Below are positions 7,253-13,894 of a DNA stretch of 16,698 nucleotides, in pieces; position 1 is the first letter of the stretch, and every line of letters starts with the position of its first letter. The notes beneath the pieces are model-generated. The model was given only the letters and a program-made list of their open reading frames with translations, was not told where the DNA came from and searched no databases. Where the stretch lies: assembly GCA_048883105.1 (NCBI GenBank), contig JBHLQY010000056.1, positions 1-16,698 of the forward strand, given 5' to 3'. The stretch is from LW40-45 sp048883105. GTDB taxonomy: Archaea > Asgardarchaeota > Lokiarchaeia > Sigyniarchaeales > SOKP01. Both the position numbers and the translations under genes were made by a program.

Positions 7253-7890
7253 TTATCTCTCGCTAAAAAATATTTATCTAATAACATTATAGCAGATGGT
7301 GCGTCTTTACAATAGATTACATCTATTGTTTCGGCAAATTTTTCGTTTGTAGCCGCACCTCCAATGATAATTTTAAGTTTTTTATGAAGTCCTTGTTCTT
7401 TCAATAAATTTACCAACTCAATAATACTCTCTAAAGTTGGATTCATTAAAGTTGATAATGCTAAAGCATCCGCTTGATTTTCTTTAACCGCTTGTATGAA
7501 TGTCTCAGCCTTTACATTTCGTCCACAATCAATCACCTTATAACCAGATGTTTCCAAAAAGATTTTGGTTAAATTTTTACCAATATCGTGAATATCTCCA
7601 CGAACTACACCAATTACTATAGTTGCTTTTTTTTCTAAGTCTTGGCCCTCCAAATGTGGTTTAAGAATTGCTAACGCATCGTATAAAGCATCAGCTGAAA
7701 TAATTATCTCAGGTAAAAAATATTCCTTTTCTTCGTATAATTTTCCAACAATTTTCATACCTTCATTCAAACCATTAAGGATAACTTCATTAATATCCAA
7801 TTCATTCTTTACTACTTCCTTAGCTAATAGGATTGCTTGCTCAGAATCCCCTTCTACAACTGATTTAGTCAACTTTTCTATTAAATTCAT
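7249..7890 (-). CDS. Corrinoid (B12-binding) methyl-carrier protein, MtbC/MttC-like
   Basis: A 213-residue two-domain cobalamin carrier, the usual length. Residues 1-85 are the helical cap domain. Residues 88-213 are the Rossmann-like B12-binding domain with the motif D99-x-H101-x-x-G104 (GDIHDIGKN), whose histidine is the lower cobalt ligand, plus the ALSTLMNPT and IIGGAAT segments. It would shuttle a methyl group on cobalt from a substrate-specific methyltransferase to the coupled UroD-type enzyme encoded directly downstream. No MtaB, MtbB or MttB homologue lies in the window, so the methyl donor is unknown. It begins 82 bases after larB on the same strand and could be co-transcribed with it or have its own AT-rich promoter. 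Confidence 0.9.
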   Translation of the reverse strand: MNLIEKLTKSVVEGDSEQAILLAKEVVKNELDINEVILNGLNEGMKIVGKLYEEKEYFLPEIIISADALYDALAILKPHLEGQDLEKKATIVIGVVRGDIHDIGKNLTKIFLETSGYKVIDCGRNVKAETFIQAVKENQADALALSTLMNPTLESIIELVNLLKEQGLHKKLKIIIGGAATNEKFAETIDVIYCKDAPSAIMLLDKYFLARDK

Positions 7891-7972
7891 GGAAAAACTA
7901 CAAATTTGAATTTTTTTAAATGATTGTTATTCAATAATAAACTTTAATAATTTTTAATGAAATAACCATAAA

Positions 7973-8752
7973 TTATTCACTAATTTCATTTGCTATCAAT
8001 GCTGCTGAAGCACCAGCTCCGAATCCATTATCAATATTAACAACTAATAAACCAGGTGAACATGATTGGAGCATTGTTGTTAACGCTCCTTTACCCTTTT
8101 CACCCATACCATATCCACTCGAAATAGGCACGCCTATTACAGGTATATCCACTAAAGCAGCCACAATGCCAGGTAAAGTTCCTTCCATTCCAGCACACAC
8201 GATGATAACATGTGCTCCTTTTTTAATCATATCGCTAAGTGGTGTAAAAATTCTATGTACACCAGCTATTCCTACATCATAGCTTGTTAAAACTTCGCAT
8301 CCCATTGCTATTGCTGTAGCTTTTGCCTCCTCAGCAACCAGAATATCTGAACTCCCTGCAGTGATTATTCCAACAATCCCCCCTTTCTTAGTAAAATTGA
8401 ATGATTTTTCTTTAATAATTATAATTTTACCTAACTCGTTTATCTCTATGTCATACTTAACCTCATTTCCAAAGGTCTCGATGATAATTTCTCTTTGTCT
8501 TTCAATATATCGAGAGATTATTGCAAATTTATTTGTTTTCAAAAAACGTTCAATAATATCAATAATAGTTTGAGGTTCTTTATTTTGAGCCAATATAACT
8601 TCAGGAACACCAGTTCTAGTCTTTCGAAAAACATCTAATTTTGCTAAATTTCCTATATCTTCCACTAGATTAGCTTTTAGAAGTTTCTCAGCTTCCTCGA
8701 TTGAGTATTCCTTTTCAAGTAATTTTAATAAAATTTCCTTAATATTATCCAT
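7973..8752 (-). CDS. larB: LarB, nicotinate adenine dinucleotide carboxylase (pincer cofactor biosynthesis)
   Basis: LarB carboxylates and hydrolyses nicotinic acid adenine dinucleotide to give the dicarboxylated mononucleotide, the first step of nickel-pincer cofactor synthesis. The N-terminal part (1-115) has the family PEVILAQNKEPQTI segment. The C-terminal part (125-255) is a PurE-like domain with GIITAGSSDILVAEEA, YDVGIAGVHR, VCAGMEGTLPG, GVPISSGYGMGEKG and a conserved cysteine (C231 in LQSCSPG) before VNIDNGFGAG; this matches the reactive cysteine reported for LarB. Length 259 is typical. It is divergent from pgk and possibly leads a transcript with the corrinoid and methyltransferase genes. 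Its partner larC is 3.4 kb away; larE and larA are not seen. Confidence 0.93.
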   Translation of the reverse strand: MDNIKEILLKLLEKEYSIEEAEKLLKANLVEDIGNLAKLDVFRKTRTGVPEVILAQNKEPQTIIDIIERFLKTNKFAIISRYIERQREIIIETFGNEVKYDIEINELGKIIIIKEKSFNFTKKGGIVGIITAGSSDILVAEEAKATAIAMGCEVLTSYDVGIAGVHRIFTPLSDMIKKGAHVIIVCAGMEGTLPGIVAALVDIPVIGVPISSGYGMGEKGKGALTTMLQSCSPGLLVVNIDNGFGAGASAALIANEISE

Positions 8753-8802
8753 TACATATCGTTTACAAATAAGATTTTAACTTTTTATAATAATTTCTTT
8801 CA

Positions 8803-8859
8803 ATTTAACTTAATAGTTAAATCTTTTATTCTTTTTAAATTTAAAAAAAGATAATAAGA
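8803..8859. repeat. Inverted repeats in the larB/pgk divergent spacer
   Basis: A perfect 8-bp inverted repeat, ATTTAACT (8803-8810) and AGTTAAAT (8815-8822) around TAAT, is followed by a longer imperfect palindrome (8822-8859) centred on AAATTT at 8837-8842. They sit between the larB and pgk start codons and could be operator or bidirectional promoter elements. AT-rich composition raises the chance of coincidence. Confidence 0.25.
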
Positions 8860-8891
8860 ATTCAAAATAATCATAAAATGAAACTTTCTTA

Positions 8892-8901
8892 ATAATATAA
8901 T
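8892..8901 (+). promoter_or_regulatory. TATA element of the phosphoglycerate kinase gene
   Basis: ATAATATAAT is centred about 27 bases before the ATG at 8924, so transcription would begin at or a few bases before the start codon. A weak GTGAT at 8913-8917 resembles a ribosome binding site but would barely be transcribed. Confidence 0.35.
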
Positions 8902-8923
8902 CCTAATCTAAAGTGATGAATTA

Positions 8924-10144
8924 ATGAAGATAGATTATACGTCCTACAAAGATGTGGATCTAAAAGGAAAAAAAGTACTTATGCGTGTCGATATCAATTC
9001 CAACATTGATGTGGAGATTAATAAAATAAGAGATTCACCAAGAATTCGAGCATTGGTTCCTGCTTTAAATGAGATCTACAATGAAAGTGCTGTAATTATA
9101 TTAGCACACCAATCTAGACCAGGCAATCCAGATTTTACTGATCTAGATATTCATGCGAAAGAAATTGAGACACAACTTGGCCGTCCAGTAAAATTTGTCA
9201 AAGATATTTATGGCGAGGAGGCGATTAGTGCTATTAAAGAACTTAAACCTGGAGAAGTTTTAGTGTTAAATAATGTTCGAAAATTTGAAGACGAAATGAA
9301 AGGGTATAAAGATTTCTCCGAAGCAGAAAATACTGCTATGATCCAAACTTTATTCCCATTAGTGGATTACGTTATTGTTGATGCATTTGGTGCTGCCCAC
9401 CGAGCGCATGCTTCAATCGTGGGATGGCCAAAAATGTTAGCAGGTCCTATTACTGACAAGGAATTAGAAAATTTGAAAAAAATAATGGAAGAACCTGAAA
9501 AACCAATGGTAATGCTTATTGGTGGGGCGAAAGCAATAGATAAATTTAAAGCGATGAAATATAACTTTGACAACAGAAAATTAGATTATGCTTTATGTTC
9601 TGGATTGACCGCGATTTTAATTTTTGAAGCACTAGGGAAAAATATGGGTGAGGTAAATCGCAGAATAATTGCCAAGGAGTTAGAAGCTAATAAAGATATG
9701 ATTGTAGCAGCTTATGAAAAATACAAAGATAAAATTATTCTCCCAGAAGATTTAATCATTGATGACAATGGAAATAGAAAAGCTATTACTATTGACGAAG
9801 CCGGGTTATATAATACCACAACTGGAGATATTGGCCCAAAAACGGTTGAAAAGTTCAATGAAATAATTCTAAAATGTAAAACCATAGTAGCAAATGGTCC
9901 ACCAGGAATTTTTGAGCAAGAAATTTTCCGTAAAGCGACAAATGAAATGGTTGATGCAATGGTAGATGCTACGAAGAAAGGAGCACTTACTATAATTGGA
10001 GGCGGAGAAATGGGTGCTGCCGCAGCAATGGCAGGAAAATCTGAGGATGTTTCCTTTATTTCAACTGCTGGAGGGGCTATGCTTGAAATCCTTTCTGGAA
10101 ATGACCTTCCAATGATAAAAGCCTTAAGAGAGAAGAAATTATAA
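8924..10144 (+). CDS. pgk: Phosphoglycerate kinase, archaeal type
   Basis: Catalyses reversible phosphate transfer between 1,3-bisphosphoglycerate and ADP in glycolysis or gluconeogenesis; cytoplasmic. Both domains are complete in 406 residues. N-terminal substrate motifs are VDINSNID (22-29), R40, AHQSRPG (61-67), NNVRKFEDE (116-124) and DAFGAAHRAH (153-162). Nucleotide-domain motifs are GGAKAIDKF (200-208), NGPPGIFE (about 324) and IGGGEMGAAAA (about 358). The glycine-rich GGGD of bacterial and eukaryotic enzymes reads GGGE here, and the substrate loop AHQSRPG is of the archaeal kind. It stands alone between its own TATA element and an oligo-T terminator, with a tRNA gene downstream. Confidence 0.95.
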   Translation: MKIDYTSYKDVDLKGKKVLMRVDINSNIDVEINKIRDSPRIRALVPALNEIYNESAVIILAHQSRPGNPDFTDLDIHAKEIETQLGRPVKFVKDIYGEEAISAIKELKPGEVLVLNNVRKFEDEMKGYKDFSEAENTAMIQTLFPLVDYVIVDAFGAAHRAHASIVGWPKMLAGPITDKELENLKKIMEEPEKPMVMLIGGAKAIDKFKAMKYNFDNRKLDYALCSGLTAILIFEALGKNMGEVNRRIIAKELEANKDMIVAAYEKYKDKIILPEDLIIDDNGNRKAITIDEAGLYNTTTGDIGPKTVEKFNEIILKCKTIVANGPPGIFEQEIFRKATNEMVDAMVDATKKGALTIIGGGEMGAAAAMAGKSEDVSFISTAGGAMLEILSGNDLPMIKALREKKL

Positions 10145-10157
10145 ATATAAATTAATA

Positions 10158-10172
10158 TTTTTTATTTTTTTT
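10158..10172 (+). terminator. Oligo-T terminator after pgk
   Basis: Almost uninterrupted T from 10158 to 10172, about 14 bases after the pgk stop codon, fits archaeal U-tract termination. Confidence 0.5.
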
Positions 10173-10351
10173 GTAGCTTATTTTTAAAAGTTATTTGTCA
10201 ATACTAATAGAGATTTTCTACCATAATTATTCAATCAATAACCTAACTAAATTTATGAATAAGTGGTCTACTTACAATAAATTTAATAATTAGAGAATGA
10301 TTCTTTAATAGTAAAAGTTTCATTTCAAAAATAACATGGGCGTGTTTTTTA

Positions 10352-10454
10352 GGGCGCGTGTGATGTTGCCAAAAAGGTGCATTCGCGAAGTCTAGCCCGG
10401 TATGACGTCCGCTTGACGTGCGGAAGGTCGCGAGTTCAAACCTCGCCGCGCCCA
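10352..10454 (+). tRNA. tRNA-Val(GAC) with a 29-nt intron between nucleotides 9 and 10
   Basis: The acceptor stem GGGCGCG (10352-10358) pairs perfectly with CGCGCCC (10447-10453); discriminator A at 10454, no encoded CCA. The anticodon arm is TCCGC (10408-10412), loop TTGACGT, GCGGA (10420-10424), anticodon GAC (10415-10417), valine. The T arm is GCGAG/CTCGC around TTCAAAC. The D arm starts at 10390, leaving an insert of 29 bases at 10361-10389. A bulge-helix-bulge fits exactly: CGCG of the acceptor (10355-10358) pairs with CGCG of the intron (10384-10387). The 3-base bulges are TG^T (10359-10361) and AA^G (10388-10390), and flanking helices exist on both sides. Splicing joins TG (nucleotides 8-9) to the D stem, giving a 74-base tRNA. 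Confidence 0.9.
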
Positions 10455-10494
10455 CTATAATATTTTAATCACATAAACAGGAGTAATAAAAAGA

Positions 10495-10974
10495 TTGCCG
10501 TTAAGAATTCGGTGGGCTCAAAAAGAATACTTCGGCATTGCTTTAATGTTATTTGGGGGATGCGGTATAATCCAAGTATTTTTTATTTTTGTAGCTCAAT
10601 ATTTTTTAAGTATAGGAAATTATTTAGTAATTATTTTGATTCCAACAGGAGCTACTTTTGCTTTATTTTATGCTTCAATAGTTATATTTGATAGTTATGC
10701 TCAAGTGCAGCGTAAGAGAAAAATAAAACGCCGTTTCGGTAAAAAGATATTTGATAAAGCAAGATTTAAAAAATACCTTGAATTTCCAGTTATAAGACCA
10801 TTATTAATTATTTTTTTAATATTTACGCCTCTCTTCTTTATAGCTTATTTTATAAGCAACATCTGGTTTAATAACATTATATCCTTTATAATTGCTGAAA
10901 ATATTGGGACAATTGTCTGTATTTTAGTTTCTAACTTAATTGAAAAATATTATGCTAAAGTTCAGAGATATTAG
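10495..10974 (+). CDS. Four-helix integral membrane protein of unknown function
   Basis: 159 residues with four predicted membrane segments at about 12-35, 41-64, 100-120 and 127-147. A strongly basic cytoplasmic-type loop lies between helices 2 and 3 (QRKRKIKRRFGKK). The start is a TTG at 10495, preceded by AGGAG at 10479-10483. The first in-frame ATG lies inside helix 1 and would destroy it, so the TTG start is preferred. No enzymatic motif, no family recognised. It starts 40 bases after the tRNA-Val gene on the same strand and may be transcribed with it. Confidence 0.6.
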   Translation: MPLRIRWAQKEYFGIALMLFGGCGIIQVFFIFVAQYFLSIGNYLVIILIPTGATFALFYASIVIFDSYAQVQRKRKIKRRFGKKIFDKARFKKYLEFPVIRPLLIIFLIFTPLFFIAYFISNIWFNNIISFIIAENIGTIVCILVSNLIEKYYAKVQRY

Positions 10975-11133
10975 ACAAATATATAAAAAATAGCTCACAC
11001 ATAATTTTATATATAAAAAGTATATCTCGATAATAGTTAAATTATTATATTTTCAATAAGATAATATGTTTTAATTCCACTTTGTAATATTAATGCTGAA
11101 CTCATAATTTATGGAGGATATTAACAATAAAAT

Positions 11134-11982
11134 ATGTCTCAAAAGGTACGAATTATTTGTCCATCGTGTAAAGGAGTCGGATTCATACAAATCTCAGAAG
11201 ATACTATGAAAAATGTCGAAAGGGGTCTACTTGCAATTAATATTGCAACTGGGGCCGTATGTGAACATAGTTTCATTGCATATGTAGACAAAAATCTTAA
11301 TGTGAGAGATTATTTTATAGCCGATTTCAAAATCGAGGTGCCAGATATCGCTTTACCTGGAGAGATTGAAGATAAAAAAATTCCTTCTAAAGACGTAATT
11401 AATTTAGATTTAATCAAACTTAATATGTCTGCACTATTGCTTACTTATATAATTAAATCAATTTTCACTAAACAAAAAATTGTACTAATCTCTGAACAAG
11501 AATTTTTATACGAGCATATTAAAAATTTTTTCAGTTTCATTACTCGAGATACTTTTAACGTTGACATTGAAATTATGACTAAGAAGGATTACAAAAGTAA
11601 TAAAAAAAAGTATAAAAATCACACGGTATTCGAGAACAATGAAATTGTTAATAACCCTAATAATTTCATCGATATAAAAAAGCTAAAAGTGGAAAGACTT
11701 CTTATTCAAACTTTTTTATCTGAGTTTGATTTATCGTATAGCTATATTCTCTTAAAAAACGAGATTCGTAAAGCATATCAATTATCAAAATCCATAATTG
11801 ATTATGCTAGTGAGCAAAAAATAGACCTCAATTTAAAGATAATTGTTGATTACGTAACAGAAAAATATAACATCAAATTACAGAAAGCATACTTAAATTT
11901 TGTAATTGATATCATTAAATCTTATTTTGAGGTTGAAGTTAGTGAAACATCGGATGTTTCTGATTTCCTTGGGTTTATATAG
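11134..11982 (+). CDS. Unknown protein with N-terminal Cys/His motif and helical C-terminus
   Basis: 282 residues. Residues 1-70 form a compact domain with C9-x2-C12 (CPSCKG) and C43-x-H45 (CEHSF) as likely zinc ligands, followed by FIAYVDKNLNVRDYFIADF, a beta-rich stretch. I recall similar N-terminal modules in other Asgard hypothetical proteins, but cannot verify this. Residues 80-282 are mainly helical with no known catalytic motif, and the protein ends in an acidic, Ser-rich tail. GGAGG at 11113-11117 lies 16 bases before the ATG, further than usual, and an in-frame stop at 11128 excludes an earlier start. Function unknown; probably cytoplasmic. Confidence 0.6.
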   Translation: MSQKVRIICPSCKGVGFIQISEDTMKNVERGLLAINIATGAVCEHSFIAYVDKNLNVRDYFIADFKIEVPDIALPGEIEDKKIPSKDVINLDLIKLNMSALLLTYIIKSIFTKQKIVLISEQEFLYEHIKNFFSFITRDTFNVDIEIMTKKDYKSNKKKYKNHTVFENNEIVNNPNNFIDIKKLKVERLLIQTFLSEFDLSYSYILLKNEIRKAYQLSKSIIDYASEQKIDLNLKIIVDYVTEKYNIKLQKAYLNFVIDIIKSYFEVEVSETSDVSDFLGFI

Positions 11983-12040
11983 ATCTGAAAAATAGGTATT
12001 TATTAACTAAAGCAGTTTAAAAAAATATAGAAGAAGAAAA

Positions 12041-12169
12041 TGCGCCCTCCGGGAATTGAACCCGGGTCACCAGGTGTTTACAAGCCAAGAACACTCTCGG
12101 GTTATGGCAACCTGGTATACTTACCACTATACGCTATTCAGTATGTGAACAGCTCTATACTAAGAGCGC
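12041..12169 (-). tRNA. tRNA-Gly(GCC) with two introns (D loop and anticodon loop)
   Basis: On the minus strand the acceptor GCGCTCT (12169-12163) pairs with AGGGCGC (12048-12042, one G-T); discriminator A at 12041. T arm CCGGG/CCCGG around TTCAATT; anticodon stem CCAGG (12115-12111)/CCTGG (12074-12070). The loop reads TTGCCA then A after removal of a 29-base intron (12104-12076) at the canonical 37/38 position, giving anticodon GCC. Its BHB helix pairs TTGC (12110-12107) with GTAA (12081-12078). A second, 28-base intron (12154-12127) interrupts the D loop between about nucleotides 15 and 16. GTAT (12160-12157) pairs with intron GTAT (12132-12129), with bulges AG^A and AG^T and an eight-base-pair inner helix closed by a 5-base loop. 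Spliced length is 72 bases. Confidence 0.9.
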
Positions 12170-12183
12170 CAATCTTTTAATGG

Positions 12184-12195
12184 TTTAAATATATT
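12184..12195 (-). promoter_or_regulatory. TATA element of the tRNA-Gly gene
   Basis: TTTAAATATATT on the plus strand (AATATATTTAAA on the coding strand) is centred about 20 bases upstream of the first tRNA base at 12169, consistent with a start at or within a few bases of the 5' end. It lies in an A/T-only stretch. Confidence 0.4.
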
Positions 12196-12298
12196 AAATA
12201 ATTAAAAGTTTTTTTTCTTAAGTGTTGTAGAAAAAAAAATTTAACTTAAAAAGTTGTCAATTAGACCTTTTTTTACTTTAAGAAAATTTCCTTCGATT

Positions 12299-12305
12299 AA
12301 AAAAA
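12299..12305 (-). terminator. Oligo-T terminator after the PfkB-family kinase gene
   Basis: Seven consecutive A on the plus strand read as a U tract in the minus-strand transcript, about 40 bases past the stop codon at 12344. Weak, composition-based call. Confidence 0.3.
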
Positions 12306-12343
12306 TTAAAATTTAATGAATTTAAGAAAGAAAGTTCTAATCA

Positions 12344-13360
12344 TTAAACAACTTTACTTATTACTTGCTTAAGTGGATTAGTAATTATAAAATCTTCTAA
12401 TTCTTGTACACTATTAGGGAGTCCTTCACGCACTCCTACTTCCATACATTCAAGTGCTGCCATCGCCGTAGCCATTTTTGATGTTTTTTCTAACGAGAAA
12501 TTATTTAAAGTTGAAATTAAAATGCCGCTTAAAAACGCATCGCCAGCTCCTGTAGTATCCTCTATGGTCCCTTCAAAGATGCTGCTATTTATAATCGTAT
12601 TTCCATCTGATATTATACTTCCATTAGGACCATCTGTGATAGAAATTAATTGAACTCCCATATCTAAAAATGTATTTATCATTAGTGTTTTTTTCTTTTC
12701 ACCCGTAAATTCTTGAGCTTCTTCCGTATTTAAAGAAACTACATCTGAATTGGAAATTAAAATTTTTGCCCATTTTGAGGCATTTTTTATAATCGACATA
12801 CTTGGAGCAGCAAAAACTTTTCCTCCACGATCCCTTGTGAAAGAAATAGCTTTTTCTATTGCTCGGCATCCATCATCGGTGGTTAATGATGTCCAAGAAA
12901 ATGCCTTTATGTTTTCAAATAATTCTGGTTTAACATCTGAGGGTTTTAATAAGTTATTTGCCCCTTTGTATGCGAGTATACTTCGATCTTTACCCCATTC
13001 TGTTCGTAATATTATTGATAGCGCAGTTGTATCTTCGTCAGTCTGAATTATTTGAGATAAATCAACACCTCGTTTTCTTAAATCGTCTAAACATATCTGT
13101 GCAGAAAAATCATTCCCTAAGATTCCAATATAAGTCGCATTTAAGCCTAACATCGAACAATTTGCTGCGATATTTGCACCTGACCCTCCAGGAACGAATT
13201 TTACGTTTTTAACATTTAACTTTCGAGAGTATTCAATTGCAGCGTACTTCTTTACAATATCTCTATCCAGTAATTCAAAGCGTAAAATATCATCAATTTC
13301 AATTATCACATCTAAAGTGCAACTTCCTATAGTAATTAATTCTGGATTCAAAATGCTCAC
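12344..13360 (-). CDS. PfkB/ribokinase-family carbohydrate or nucleoside kinase
   Basis: A 338-residue ribokinase-fold kinase transferring phosphate from ATP to a sugar, nucleoside or related alcohol. The N-terminal substrate motif is GGSGANIAAN (58-67), followed by YIGILGNDF. ATP-site and catalytic motifs are NTEEA (211-215), ITDGPNGS (241-248) and the signature DTTGAGDAF (268-276), with D274 as catalytic base. The start is GTG at 13360; no in-frame ATG is nearby, and an A/T-rich tract about 20-40 bases upstream could serve as TATA for a nearly leaderless message. Substrate cannot be named; the length and overall plan suit ribokinase or archaeal nucleoside kinases. It lies 120 bases downstream of the ESCRT-III gene on the same strand. 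Confidence 0.85.
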   Translation of the reverse strand: MSILNPELITIGSCTLDVIIEIDDILRFELLDRDIVKKYAAIEYSRKLNVKNVKFVPGGSGANIAANCSMLGLNATYIGILGNDFSAQICLDDLRKRGVDLSQIIQTDEDTTALSIILRTEWGKDRSILAYKGANNLLKPSDVKPELFENIKAFSWTSLTTDDGCRAIEKAISFTRDRGGKVFAAPSMSIIKNASKWAKILISNSDVVSLNTEEAQEFTGEKKKTLMINTFLDMGVQLISITDGPNGSIISDGNTIINSSIFEGTIEDTTGAGDAFLSGILISTLNNFSLEKTSKMATAMAALECMEVGVREGLPNSVQELEDFIITNPLKQVISKVV

Positions 13361-13480
13361 TCATGAAATACTTTATGAAGTTAATAAATAATTTAAAAAT
13401 GCTCTTTAATCTTAAAAAGTTTTCTGAGACTTTCTAAAAAGAGAGAAACAACAAAAAATGTGTTAATTAATCGGTATTCA

Positions 13481-13774
13481 TTATTCGTTGGATTTAAGAC
13501 GGTCCAACTCTGCTTCTAGATCTTTGATTTTTTGATCTCCGCCTGAAGTAGAAGGTAATGCCACGCCCGTTTCTATTCCTATTTCAGCATCAACCTCAGC
13601 TAAGAATTGATCTACCGTTTCATCAGTCACCGCTGTATCCATACTCATATCTGTCATTGCATCTGTGGTTATATCTTGTGTAACCTCAAAATCTTCAATG
13701 TCCATATTAATAGAGCTCATTAAATCAGTAATTTGAGGTATAGATAAATTTCTTTTTAATCCTGAAACAGATTG
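13481..13774 (-). CDS. ESCRT-III subunit (Vps2/CHMP-like), C-terminal half only
   Basis: The frame is open from the edge of the N gap at 13774 to the stop at 13481, 97 residues; an internal ATG at 13720 is not the true start. The sequence has the acidic C-terminal part of ESCRT-III proteins: a Met-rich amphipathic stretch (ITDLMSSINMDIEDFEVTQ), TDAMTDMS, an acidic linker (ETVDQFLAEVDAEIG), a flexible Ser/Gly segment, and a final helix DLEAELDRLKSNE. That helix resembles the MIM1 of CHMP2A (DLEERLKNL), which binds the Vps4 MIT domain. The basic N-terminal filament core (about 110 or more residues) is lost in the gap. It is divergent from the Vps4 gene, supporting the assignment. ESCRT-III polymers constrict membranes in division or vesicle formation. 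Confidence 0.82.
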   Translation of the reverse strand, partial: QSVSGLKRNLSIPQITDLMSSINMDIEDFEVTQDITTDAMTDMSMDTAVTDETVDQFLAEVDAEIGIETGVALPSTSGGDQKIKDLEAELDRLKSNE

Positions 13775-13874
13775 NNNNNNNNNNNNNNNNNNNNNNNNNN
13801 NNNNNNNNNNNNNNNNNNNNNNNNNNNNNNNNNNNNNNNNNNNNNNNNNNNNNNNNNNNNNNNNNNNNNNNNNN
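13775..13874. other. Assembly gap of 100 N
   Basis: Exactly 100 N, the conventional placeholder for a gap of unknown length. It should hold at least the N-terminal 110 or so codons of the ESCRT-III gene plus the divergent promoter region with Vps4, more than 100 bases. Distances across it are unreliable. Confidence 0.95.
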
Positions 13875-13894
13875 ATAAAAAAAGGTTTAATTTT

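Noticed and set aside
10243..10455. 70-codon minus-strand frame beginning MGAARFELATF
   Set aside because: It is the antisense of the tRNA-Val gene; this peptide string is a well-known artefact of translating tRNA genes.
12127..12160. GTATAG direct repeats as an attachment site or target-site duplication in a tRNA gene
   Set aside because: tRNA genes are common integration targets, but the repeats bound a 22-base core that folds as a BHB intron; no integrase or mobile element is nearby.
12750..13212. Two plus-strand frames inside the PfkB-family kinase
   Set aside because: Both are shadows of a complete kinase with all signature motifs on the other strand.
13772..13894. Vps4 frame extended leftward through the N gap
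   Set aside because: The start at 13772 only exists because N is read as an amino acid; the first supported ATG is at 13895.
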